A program made the position numbers and the translations under genes. The notes beneath the pieces were generated by a model, which ran no database searches, was not told where the DNA came from, and saw nothing but the letters and a program-made list of their open reading frames with translations. A stretch of 64,000 nucleotides of DNA from Seonamhaeicola algicola (GTDB taxonomy: Bacteria > Bacteroidota > Bacteroidia > Flavobacteriales > Flavobacteriaceae), in NCBI RefSeq assembly GCF_007997385.1, contig NZ_VOSC01000033.1, positions 248,775 to 312,774 of the forward strand. The letters are read 5' to 3'. Positions within the stretch are counted from its first letter, which is position 1; every line of letters begins with the position of its first letter. Shown here in pieces: positions 8,522 through 16,531 of the stretch.

Positions 8522-9745
8522 TTAAAAAACAAACACCTTTTCAACCATATTATCTCCAAAACTATAAGGCATAACCCCATAAGAGTTTACAGGTTTAGTT
8601 AATATTAAACGAGCCAATTTACCTTTTGTAATTGAACCTAATTTATCCTGTAACCCCATGGCGTAAGCACCATTTATGGTAGCTGCATTAATGGCCTCTT
8701 CTGGCGTCATCTTCATTTTTATACATGCCGTAGACACCACAAAATTCATATTACCCGAAGGAGCTGAACCTGGGTTATAATCTGTTGCCAAGGCTAATGG
8801 TAAGCCCGCATTTATAAGTTTTCTAGCAGGCGTGTACGGAATACTTAAAAAATAAGAACACCCTGGTAAAGCTACTGGCATAGTCTTACTTGTTTTTAAA
8901 GCTTCAACATCAATATTTCTAATTACTTCTAAATGATCTACAGATAGCGCATTATGCTTTACACCCACTTGAACACCACCAATAGCTGTAAATTGATTTA
9001 CATGTATTTTTGGTATAAAACCATATTGCTTTCCTGCTTGTAGAATACGATTGGTGTCTTCAACAGAGAAATAACCCGTTTCACAAAACACATCTATGTA
9101 TTCAGCTAAATTTTCTTCGGCTACTTTTGGCATCAGTTCATTAATTACCAAATCTAAATAAGCATCTTTATTGTCTTTATATTCCTTAGGAATTGCGTGC
9201 GCTCCTAATAAGGTTGCTTTAATTTCAATTGGATAGTTTTCCTTTAATCTTTTTATAACACGAAGCATTTTTAATTCAGCCTCAACCGTTAAACCGTAAC
9301 CCGATTTAATTTCAACAGCTCCCGTTCCTAAATTTATAATGTTTTCTAACCGAACCTTACTCTGATTATACAATGCTTCTTCTGATGTATCTTGCAATAC
9401 CTTGGCTGAATTTAAAATTCCGCCACCATTATTAGCTATTTCTTCATACGTTAAGCCATTGATTCTATCTACAAACTCCGCTTCTCTGTTTCCGGCGTAT
9501 ACCAAATGCGTATGCGAATCGCACCAAGTAGGCATTAGCATTTTTCCCGTACAATCAATAATAGTATCAAAACTAGAACTAGGACAATCATCCATGGTTC
9601 CAAAATCTGATATTAAACCATTTTCAGCAACTAAAAAGGCATGTTTAATGGTAGGTAAAACACCCATATCTTTCCCTGAAACAAACTTTATTGGTTCGTT
9701 TCTAACCTGAAGCAATTCTTTTATGTTTTTAAATAATAACTTCAT
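8522..9745 (-). CDS. hutI: Imidazolonepropionase
   Basis: Third step of histidine degradation: opens 4-imidazolone-5-propanoate to N-formimino-L-glutamate in the cytoplasm. It belongs to the metal-dependent amidohydrolase superfamily; the metal-binding DSHTHLVYAG is near residue 76, AHAIP and HVNQFTAIGG follow, and ATDYNPGSAPSGN near the C-terminus is typical of HutI. The 407-residue length is normal. Its ATG overlaps the hutU stop by one base, so translation is probably coupled. It is the last gene of hutH-hutU-hutI; the enzyme for the next step (formiminoglutamate) is not in the window. Confidence 0.95.
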   Translation of the reverse strand: MKLLFKNIKELLQVRNEPIKFVSGKDMGVLPTIKHAFLVAENGLISDFGTMDDCPSSSFDTIIDCTGKMLMPTWCDSHTHLVYAGNREAEFVDRINGLTYEEIANNGGGILNSAKVLQDTSEEALYNQSKVRLENIINLGTGAVEIKSGYGLTVEAELKMLRVIKRLKENYPIEIKATLLGAHAIPKEYKDNKDAYLDLVINELMPKVAEENLAEYIDVFCETGYFSVEDTNRILQAGKQYGFIPKIHVNQFTAIGGVQVGVKHNALSVDHLEVIRNIDVEALKTSKTMPVALPGCSYFLSIPYTPARKLINAGLPLALATDYNPGSAPSGNMNFVVSTACIKMKMTPEEAINAATINGAYAMGLQDKLGSITKGKLARLILTKPVNSYGVMPYSFGDNMVEKVFVF

Positions 9746-11742
9746 TAAAACAAATTTTCTAATAACGTTTCATCTACTAAGTTAGGTAAAGTTACTTTTA
9801 AATTGGGCGTTCTTTCCATTTCACGTTTTATAGCAAACATAGCCTCATTGTTTCTTGCCCAACTTCGTCTTGCTATTCCATTATTTACATCATAAAACAA
9901 CATATTTTTTAGTTGCTCTTCAGCTTCTTTAGAGCCATCTAATAACATTCCAAAACCGCCATTAATAACTTCGCCCCAGCCAACACCACCGCCATTGTGA
10001 ATAGATACCCAGGTAGCGCCTCTAAAGCTATCACCAATTACATTATGTATTGCCATGTCTGCTGTAAATTTACTACCATCATAAATATTAGAGGTTTCTC
10101 TAAACGGCGAATCTGTTCCGCTTACATCATGATGATCTCTTCCTAAAACTATAGGCCCAATTTCTCCTTTTTTGATGGCATTATTAAAAGCTATAGCTAT
10201 TTTTATTCTACCTTCTGCATCGGCATATAATATTCGGGCTTGAGACCCAACAACCATATTATTTTGCTTTGCATTTTTTATCCAAGTTATATTGTCTTGC
10301 ATCTGTAGTTTTATTTCCTCTGGAGCATCCTTCATTATGCTTTGCAATACTTGGGCAGCTATAGCATCGGTTTTTTCTAAGTCTTCAGGTTTTCCTGATG
10401 TGCACACCCAACGAAATGGGCCAAAACCATAATCAAAACACATTGGTCCTAAAATATCTTGCACATAAGATGGGTATTTAAAATTACCTTTATTTTTGGC
10501 CATAACCTCAGCTCCTGCTCTAGATGCTTCTAATAAAAAAGCATTGCCATAATCAAAGAAATACGTGCCTCTTTTGGTGTGTTTATTAATGGCATCAGCA
10601 TGTCTTTTTAGTGACTCTTTGACCTTTTGTTTAAACACTTCTGGTGCTTCACTTATCAATTGATTAGCTTCCTTGTAAGTTACACCAACTGGATAATAAC
10701 CGCCTGTATACGGTATATGCAAAGAGGTTTGATCTGACCCTAAATGAATAAAAATATTGTCTTCATAAAAACGCTCCCAAACATTAACAACATTACCAAT
10801 GAAAGCTATAGACACCACCTCATTTTCTGCCTGTGCTTGCTTCACGCGAGTAACCAAATCATCTAAACTTTCAATTAATACATCTACCCAACCTTGTTCA
10901 TAGCGTTTTTTAGCAGCTTTAGGGTTTACCTCTGCTGCTACTGTAATGCAACCCGCAATGTTTCCTGCTTTTGGCTGTGCACCACTCATGCCGCCTAAAC
11001 CTGCTGTTAAAAATATTTTTCCGTTAGGCGTTTCGTTTTTATTTAAAATTTTTCTGAAGGCATTCATCACTGTAATCGTAGTACCGTGTACAATACCTTG
11101 CGGACCAATATACATGAATGAACCAGCAGTCATTTGCCCGTATTGCGTAACCCCAAGTGCATTAAATTTTTCCCAATCATCGGGTTTAGAATAATTAGGA
11201 ATCATCATGCCATTAGTTACCACCACTCTGGGTGCATTTTTAGATGAGGGAAACAACCCCATAGGATGACCAGAATACATATGCAATGTTTGTTCCTCAG
11301 TCATGGTTGCCAAATATTTCATGGTCAACAAATACTGCGCCCAATTTTGAAACACAGCACCATTGCCGCCGTAAGTAATTAGTTCTTCCGGATGTTGCGC
11401 AACTGCTGGATCTAAATTATTCTGGATCATCAGCATAATAGCAGCTGCTTGCGAACAGTTAGAAGGATATGCAAAAATTGGTCTTGCATATATTTTATAA
11501 TCTGGCTTAAATCTATACATATAGATTCTACCATATGCATTTAATTCTTCGGCAAATTCTTTAGCTAGTGCTTTATGCCATTGCTCAGGAAAGTAACGTA
11601 ATGCATTTTTTATTGCTAATTGCTTTTCTTCAACAGTTAAAATATCTTTTCGTTTTGGCGCTCTATTAACGCTTTCTGGGTAGTTTCGCTTTGGTGGCAA
11701 ATTGGTTGGAATACCTTGTAATATCTGTTCTTTAAATGTCAT
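9745..11742 (-). CDS. hutU: Urocanate hydratase
   Basis: Second step of histidine degradation: adds water to urocanate to give imidazolonepropionate, using tightly bound NAD+. The NAD-binding stretch GLGGMSGAQPKA is near residues 247-258. GPFRWVCTSG near residue 445 carries the conserved active-site Cys region, and SGTDSPFRET is also present. At 665 residues it is the longer form common in Bacteroidota, against about 550 in proteobacteria. It starts two bases after hutH ends and overlaps hutI by one base, so all three form a tight operon. Confidence 0.95.
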   Translation of the reverse strand: MTFKEQILQGIPTNLPPKRNYPESVNRAPKRKDILTVEEKQLAIKNALRYFPEQWHKALAKEFAEELNAYGRIYMYRFKPDYKIYARPIFAYPSNCSQAAAIMLMIQNNLDPAVAQHPEELITYGGNGAVFQNWAQYLLTMKYLATMTEEQTLHMYSGHPMGLFPSSKNAPRVVVTNGMMIPNYSKPDDWEKFNALGVTQYGQMTAGSFMYIGPQGIVHGTTITVMNAFRKILNKNETPNGKIFLTAGLGGMSGAQPKAGNIAGCITVAAEVNPKAAKKRYEQGWVDVLIESLDDLVTRVKQAQAENEVVSIAFIGNVVNVWERFYEDNIFIHLGSDQTSLHIPYTGGYYPVGVTYKEANQLISEAPEVFKQKVKESLKRHADAINKHTKRGTYFFDYGNAFLLEASRAGAEVMAKNKGNFKYPSYVQDILGPMCFDYGFGPFRWVCTSGKPEDLEKTDAIAAQVLQSIMKDAPEEIKLQMQDNITWIKNAKQNNMVVGSQARILYADAEGRIKIAIAFNNAIKKGEIGPIVLGRDHHDVSGTDSPFRETSNIYDGSKFTADMAIHNVIGDSFRGATWVSIHNGGGVGWGEVINGGFGMLLDGSKEAEEQLKNMLFYDVNNGIARRSWARNNEAMFAIKREMERTPNLKVTLPNLVDETLLENLF

Positions 11743-11744
11743 AC

Positions 11745-13241
11745 CTATCTTAAATTAAATGCTTGAGTCTTCACTAAATTTATCATGGCATCAATGTCTG
11801 CTTTTAAAGCCCTGTCATCTTCAAGTTTTGTTACTTTACTTCTAATAATTTTAAAGTTTTCCTCTATAATATCAGAGAACGTATTGGGCCTTCTAAATTC
11901 TAAAGCTTGTGCAGCGTACATTAATTCTATAGCCAAAATCTTTTCTAAATTTTCTAAAATTTGGTTGAACTTTCTACCAGAAATACTTCCCATAGACACA
12001 TGATCTTCTTGACCTAAGGAAGTTGGTACACTATCTGCAGATGGCGGAAAACACAAACTTTTATTTTCAGTAACCAAAGCAGCTGTTGTATATTGCGGAA
12101 TCATGAACCCTGAATTTAATCCGCCACCACCTGTGGTTAACAATCTAGGCAACCCATACTTTCCTTCTAGTAACAAGTAACAACGGCGGTCTGCAATATT
12201 TCCCAATTCGGCAGCAGCCACAGAACAATAATCTAGTGCCATTGCCAAAGGCTGCCCATGAAAATTACCGCCAGAAATAGCTTTGGTATCACTCAAAACA
12301 ATAGGGTTGTCTGTAACTGAGTTCATTTCAATTTCAGCTAATTCACTTAAATGATAAAAAGCGTTCCTTGACGCGCCATGTACCTGAGGAATACAGCGCA
12401 TGGAATAAGGGTCTTGCACTCTTCCGCAATTTTCATGAGAATCTACATTCTGTGATTTATACAGCAACATAAACATACGTTCAGCTACCTCAATTGTACC
12501 TTTATATGGGCGAATTTTATGTAATTCGTCTCTAAAAGGCGAAAAACTACCTTGATAACCTTCAATACTCATAGCCCCAGCAACATCGGCCAAATCAAGT
12601 ATATATTCCATTTTTTTTAACCCAATAATAGTATGTGCTAAAATAAATTGTGTGCCGTTAATTAAACCAAGGCCTTCTTTTGCATGTAATTCCATAGCCT
12701 TTAAACCATGTGCTACTAAAACATTATTTGCCGGTTTTATTTGATTATCTACCCAAAATTCACCTTCACCAATTAGAGGTAAAAACAAATGTGATAATGG
12801 CGCTAAGTCTCCTGAAGCCCCAACTGAACCCTGTTCTGGAACCACTGGCAACAAATTATTTTCTATGAAGTAAATGATACGTTCAATTAATTTTAAACGC
12901 ACACCTGAAAACCCTTGACATAACGCATGCACCTTACAAATCATCATAATTTTTGACAATTGCTTATCTATAACTTTACCTACACCAACTGCATGTGTTA
13001 GCAATAAATTTTTCTGTAATGTTTTAGTTTCTTCGGGTGTTATTTGCACTTCACAAAGTGGGCCAAACCCCGTATTTATACCATACACTGCTTTATTACT
13101 ATTAGCCATAGATTCCACTTTTGCTCTGCAAACATTTACTTTCTCTTTGGCTTCAGGTGTTATTTCTGCTTTTAAATTGCCGTTGGCTATTTTTAAAACT
13201 TTATCAACTGTTAAAGTATCTATTCCGTATTTAAACGTCAT
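11745..13241 (-). CDS. hutH: Histidine ammonia-lyase
   Basis: First step of histidine degradation: non-oxidative deamination of L-histidine to trans-urocanate. The MIO prosthetic group forms from the Ala-Ser-Gly in GSVGASGDLAPLSH near residues 140-150. YGINTGFGPLCE and QDPYSMRC are also typical. The open frame extends upstream to 13331, but ATG at 13241 (MTFKYGIDTLTVDKV) gives the normal 498-residue protein and lies about 15-20 bases after a -7 box at 13262-13269; the longer start would run through the LysR promoter. It is the first gene of the hut operon, divergent from a LysR regulator. Confidence 0.95.
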   Translation of the reverse strand: MTFKYGIDTLTVDKVLKIANGNLKAEITPEAKEKVNVCRAKVESMANSNKAVYGINTGFGPLCEVQITPEETKTLQKNLLLTHAVGVGKVIDKQLSKIMMICKVHALCQGFSGVRLKLIERIIYFIENNLLPVVPEQGSVGASGDLAPLSHLFLPLIGEGEFWVDNQIKPANNVLVAHGLKAMELHAKEGLGLINGTQFILAHTIIGLKKMEYILDLADVAGAMSIEGYQGSFSPFRDELHKIRPYKGTIEVAERMFMLLYKSQNVDSHENCGRVQDPYSMRCIPQVHGASRNAFYHLSELAEIEMNSVTDNPIVLSDTKAISGGNFHGQPLAMALDYCSVAAAELGNIADRRCYLLLEGKYGLPRLLTTGGGGLNSGFMIPQYTTAALVTENKSLCFPPSADSVPTSLGQEDHVSMGSISGRKFNQILENLEKILAIELMYAAQALEFRRPNTFSDIIEENFKIIRSKVTKLEDDRALKADIDAMINLVKTQAFNLR

Positions 13242-13261
13242 GCTTATTGTTTTAAGTCTTT

Positions 13262-13303
13262 CAAAGTTATTTGTTATTTTAATTCTTAAAAAGACTATTT
13301 TTG
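13262..13303. promoter_or_regulatory. Overlapping divergent promoters of hutH and the LysR gene
   Basis: Minus strand: TAACTTTG (13262-13269) is a perfect TAnnTTTG box for hutH. Plus strand: TTTG (13270-13273), a 22-base spacer and TATTTTTG (13296-13303) form a full promoter for the LysR gene. The two overlap head to head, so one LysR dimer bound here could control both directions. The AT-rich spacer has several T-N11-A candidates and no clear single best one. Confidence 0.55.
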
Positions 13304-13319
13304 TTATTATTTGATAACT

Positions 13320-14198
13320 GTGAGTAATCAATTAGAATTAAGACATCTTAAATATTTTTTAGCTGTTGCCGAAGAATTACACTTTAGGCGCGCTGCTGAA
13401 CGCTTATATATTTCGCAACCTGGATTAAGCCGCCAAATAAAACAAATGGAAGATGATTTGGGAGTGATACTTTTTGAACGCCATAACCGAAAAGTAATAC
13501 TTACTAAAGCAGGCGAATACCTAAAAAAAGAACTTTCTATAACTTTAAAAAGTTTAGACTACACGTTGCACCATACTAAATTAGTGCATGATGGTAAAAT
13601 AGGCAATTTAAAACTTGGCTACGTAGGTTCTGCAATGCAAAGTGTAATACCTAATTTATTAATTGCTTTTGAAGAAAAACACCCCAATATTGTATTTAGT
13701 TTGAAAGAAATTGATAATGAAACACAAATAAAACATTTACTTTCATTTGATTTAGATGTGGGTTTTGTGCGCTTAGAGCGTGTGCCCAAAGACTTAGAAA
13801 CAAAACCTATTTTAAATGAAAATTTTTGTTTGGTGTTACCTAAGTCTTTTAAAATAAGTTCAAAATCTTTGAAAAACTTGGAATCCTTCAAAAATGAATC
13901 TTTTATACTTTTTGACCCAAAATACAGTGCTTCGTATTATGAAAAAGTCATGCAGATTTTTGACGATAGCGGGTTCTTGCCTATAATATCACATAATACT
14001 ATTCACGCTGGTTCTATCTACAAGTTGGTTGAAAATGGTTTTGGTATTTCTATTGTTCCCAAATCATTGGCTGCAAACAACAATGAAAATTTACAGTTTA
14101 TTGAATTAGATAAAATGAAACAAAAAACAACACTATCTGTGGTTTGGAATAAAAACAATAGAAACCCAATGCTTCAAAACTTCTTAAAACTCATTTAG
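13320..14198 (+). CDS. LysR-family regulator, probably of the hut operon
   Basis: DNA-binding regulator with an N-terminal winged HTH (LRHLKYFLAVAEELHFRRAAERLYISQPGLSRQ in two parts, residues 6-40) and a periplasmic-binding-like effector domain. It is divergent from hutH with a shared 80-base control region, so sensing urocanate or histidine is the likely role; that is inference from position. The frame opens at TTG 13311, but GTG at 13320 fits better, since the -7 box at 13296-13303 would start the transcript near 13310. The gene is convergent with the TetR gene and overlaps it by four bases. Confidence 0.85.
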   Translation: MSNQLELRHLKYFLAVAEELHFRRAAERLYISQPGLSRQIKQMEDDLGVILFERHNRKVILTKAGEYLKKELSITLKSLDYTLHHTKLVHDGKIGNLKLGYVGSAMQSVIPNLLIAFEEKHPNIVFSLKEIDNETQIKHLLSFDLDVGFVRLERVPKDLETKPILNENFCLVLPKSFKISSKSLKNLESFKNESFILFDPKYSASYYEKVMQIFDDSGFLPIISHNTIHAGSIYKLVENGFGISIVPKSLAANNNENLQFIELDKMKQKTTLSVVWNKNNRNPMLQNFLKLI

Positions 14199-14815
14199 GC
14201 ATTTATATAGGCTGTATAAATAGCGCTTCCTTTTTCAGTTAAATAAGGATAAAAACCTTGAGCCATAATTTGAAAATAACTATCTATGGATTCTAAAGTT
14301 ATTTCATTACCTTGAGTTTGGGCTGCAGCAATCCAAAAATCGGAAAGGATGTGTCCGCGTTTGTAAAGGTTCCTATATTCATTTGGCAGCTGTTCTTTTC
14401 TTATAATTTCTTCAGCTTTTAATTGTTCTAATAATTCTAAAAATTGCTGTTCTCTTAATTTTAAAAGCATTGCATAGTGCGCCTTTATCTTTGAGTTTTC
14501 TCTCATTATTTGCACAAAGTCTAATAAAAAAAAACGGTACTCATAAAAACAAAACAACATGCTTTTTGAAATGTTTAAAAAACCTTCTAAAGAATTTCTA
14601 GCTGTTGTGCTATTGTTAATAGTTTTATCAATTTTGGCAACTAACTGAAAATATAAGTCTTCAATAATTTCATCCCGTTTTTTAAAATGGTAGTTAAGGT
14701 TTCCCTGACTAATCCCCATTGTATTAGCTATTGTTCTTAGAGTAACTTTAGGTAAACCTTCATCATTAAATAGTTTAAGTGCTGTTTCTAGAATTATAAC
14801 TTTAGTCCTTTTCAT
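14195..14815 (-). CDS. TetR/AcrR-family repressor
   Basis: Transcription factor of 206 residues. The N-terminal HTH is visible at about residues 20-52 (TLRTIANTMGISQGNLNYHF then KKRDEIIEDLY); the remainder is helical, as in the ligand-binding domain. It is divergent from the DUF2867 gene across 75 bases that contain a palindrome and two direct repeats, so it most likely represses that gene and itself. On the minus strand a perfect TATATTTG (14820-14827) lies only four bases before the ATG, implying a leaderless or nearly leaderless transcript. The ligand is unknown. Confidence 0.85.
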   Translation of the reverse strand: MKRTKVIILETALKLFNDEGLPKVTLRTIANTMGISQGNLNYHFKKRDEIIEDLYFQLVAKIDKTINNSTTARNSLEGFLNISKSMLFCFYEYRFFLLDFVQIMRENSKIKAHYAMLLKLREQQFLELLEQLKAEEIIRKEQLPNEYRNLYKRGHILSDFWIAAAQTQGNEITLESIDSYFQIMAQGFYPYLTEKGSAIYTAYINA

Positions 14816-14819
14816 TTCA

Positions 14820-14882
14820 CAAATATAATAATTTAGTACACCTGACCTAATTTAATTAGAATTAGTATATTTGACCTAATTT
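14820..14882. promoter_or_regulatory. Divergent promoters with shared TetR-type operator
   Basis: Perfect -7 boxes exist on both strands: TATATTTG at 14866-14873 (plus) and at 14820-14827 (minus). Between them lies the palindrome CTAATTTAATTAG (14847-14859), and TGACCTAATTT occurs twice as a direct repeat (14843-14853 and 14872-14882). The second copy overlaps the plus-strand -7 box. Confidence 0.6.
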
Positions 14883-14890
14883 TTAAAGCT

Positions 14891-15385
14891 ATGAAAGTAA
14901 AAGAAGAAAATACCCCGAAAACCGAAGCCATTAAAAACGCCTTAAAGCAAGTTGATTTTAAAGACACCTTTTCTACCACCAACCATAAAGATGACTTAAA
15001 AACGGTAGCACACTTAATTTTTGGAACATTCCCAAAGTGGGTTAGCACACTAATGAAACTACGCAACACGCTTGTAAAACCTTTTGGTTTAAAAGTAGAA
15101 ATGCCAAAAGATTATAATTTAGACTATAAAGTTGGCAGCTATTCTGGTTTTTTTAAAATTTTTGATATTCTTGATAATGAACTTGTGCTTGGTGCAGATG
15201 ATAAACATCTTAACTTTAGAGTCAGTGTTTACGATTCCAAAGAACCCAGTTTTAACATTAAAGTAACCACTTTAGTAGAATACAAAAATACCTTTGGGAA
15301 GGTTTATATGGCTATTGTAGCACCGTTTCATAGAGTGGTGGTTAAGAGTATGGTGAAGCAGGCTTATAAAAATGCGTATGTTTAA
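14891..15385 (+). CDS. DUF2867-like small protein, probable TetR target
   Basis: A 164-residue soluble protein with no signal peptide. The middle and end (VGSYSGFFKIFDILDNELVL, then FRVSVYDS and TTLVEYKNTFGKVYMAIVAP) resemble DUF2867, a SRPBCC-like fold family that may bind a hydrophobic ligand. No catalytic residues can be named. It is divergent from the TetR repressor and ends six bases before the cysteine-hydrolase lipoprotein gene, so the two are probably cotranscribed. The function is unknown. Confidence 0.65.
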   Translation: MKVKEENTPKTEAIKNALKQVDFKDTFSTTNHKDDLKTVAHLIFGTFPKWVSTLMKLRNTLVKPFGLKVEMPKDYNLDYKVGSYSGFFKIFDILDNELVLGADDKHLNFRVSVYDSKEPSFNIKVTTLVEYKNTFGKVYMAIVAPFHRVVVKSMVKQAYKNAYV

Positions 15386-15390
15386 TATCT

Positions 15391-16062
15391 ATGTTGTTTA
15401 TTTGCTATTTAAAACTATTAAAATTGAAACACTTAAAATTTACAGTTTACGTACTTACACTTGCATTATTTTTTGGTTGTAATTCATCAAACATCAAAAA
15501 TGGCGATATTGTTTTTAGAGGTATTAGTAATAGTGAATTATCTGAAGCAATAAACGATGTTACACAAACATCTAAAAGAAGTAATTACGCACACATGGGC
15601 GTATGCGAAGTTGAAAATAACACTGTGTATGTTTATCATGCCGATAGTAAAAAAGGTGTAATAAAAGAACCTCTTAATAAATTTTGCAAAACAAAAGAAA
15701 CCAATTATACCGTTGATGTATACCGTATTAAAAATGCAACTAACACACAAATAGAAATTGCTTTAAAACAGGCAAAAAAATTAATTGGAACGCCATACAA
15801 TACAACTTATATTTTAGAAGATGAAGGTGTTTATTGTTCAGAATATATTTATGAAATATATAAAACAGATAGTATTTTTAAACTAGAACCAATGACGTTT
15901 AAAAACCCAAAAACAAATGCGTTTCATGACGGTTGGATAAAACATTATGCTGCATTAGGCATTGAAATTCCAGAAGGCAAATTAGGCTGTAACCCAAACG
16001 GAATGGCTAATAGCAATGAGTTGAAGTTTATTAAATCAATTCAAAAAAACCTAACACACTGA
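15391..16062 (+). CDS. YiiX/YebB-like NlpC/P60 cysteine hydrolase lipoprotein
   Basis: Predicted papain-like hydrolase of the permuted NlpC/P60 group. His is in YAHMGV (about residue 69) and Cys in YCSEYIYEIY (about residue 150), the order expected for the permuted fold; NGDIVFRG precedes them. The N-terminus ends in LTLALFFGC, a lipobox, so the protein is membrane anchored. The ATG at 15391 gives an unusually long n-region; an in-frame TTG at 15421 gives a more typical lipoprotein signal and may be the true start. Related proteins cleave amide bonds in peptidoglycan or lipids; the substrate here is unknown. Confidence 0.75.
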   Translation: MLFICYLKLLKLKHLKFTVYVLTLALFFGCNSSNIKNGDIVFRGISNSELSEAINDVTQTSKRSNYAHMGVCEVENNTVYVYHADSKKGVIKEPLNKFCKTKETNYTVDVYRIKNATNTQIEIALKQAKKLIGTPYNTTYILEDEGVYCSEYIYEIYKTDSIFKLEPMTFKNPKTNAFHDGWIKHYAALGIEIPEGKLGCNPNGMANSNELKFIKSIQKNLTH

Positions 16063-16160
16063 TTAACAATAAACAGCATATCAAATTTTAATGTCGTTTA
16101 TCGATAAAAAGATTTTCCTACACGCAAATTGTATACATTTATTTTATAAATTTTTACATT

Positions 16161-16466
16161 ATGAAAACAAAAAACTACTCAGTTTCAAAAATCTTAACAT
16201 CATTAATGGTTGTTATTGCACTAACTTTTTCAACAAATATTTATGCAAAAAAAGATAACAAAGGAAATAATGGTAAAGGCAATGCCGATGGAACAACAAC
16301 AGGTTCCAATAAAGGTGATCATGGAGAAAACACTGGCAACCAAGGTAACGACAAACAAAAAGGTAACACAAATAAAAAAACACCTTCAGCTCCTTTAGAT
16401 GGTGGTTTAGGTATATTGGTTCTTGGAGCTGCAGCTTTTGGGTATAAAAAGCTTCGTAATAAATAA
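16161..16466 (+). CDS. Small Gly/Asn/Lys-rich secreted protein with PxDGG C-terminal sorting signal
   Basis: A 101-residue protein with a signal peptide ending near TNIYAKK. A low-complexity middle is rich in Gly, Asn, Lys and Asp. The C-terminus has three parts: the motif PSAPLDGGLG, a short hydrophobic segment (ILVLGAAAFGY) and a basic end (KKLRNK). This layout resembles the PID-CTERM type of sorting tag in Bacteroidota, so the protein may be processed and displayed on the surface. TTTATCGATAAA, a perfect 12-bp palindrome, lies at 16097-16108 upstream. A bidirectional terminator follows. Confidence 0.75.
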   Translation: MKTKNYSVSKILTSLMVVIALTFSTNIYAKKDNKGNNGKGNADGTTTGSNKGDHGENTGNQGNDKQKGNTNKKTPSAPLDGGLGILVLGAAAFGYKKLRNK

Positions 16467-16495
16467 AAACAATCTAGTAGTTTTCCCTATAAAAC

Positions 16496-16523
16496 AAAGG
16501 CTACCTTAAAACGGTAGCCTTTT
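16496..16523. terminator. Bidirectional terminator between the small sorted protein and the DUF5686 gene
   Basis: AAAGGCTACC (16496-16505) and GGTAGCCTTT (16513-16522) form a 10-bp stem with a 7-base loop. A and T flanks on both sides let it work on both strands, between convergent genes. Confidence 0.85.
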
Positions 16524-16531
16524 CTATTTTA

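Noticed and set aside
13242-13331. Thirty-residue N-terminal extension of HutH
   Set aside because: It would cross the divergent LysR promoter and start; the conserved protein begins at ATG 13241, just after a good -7 box.
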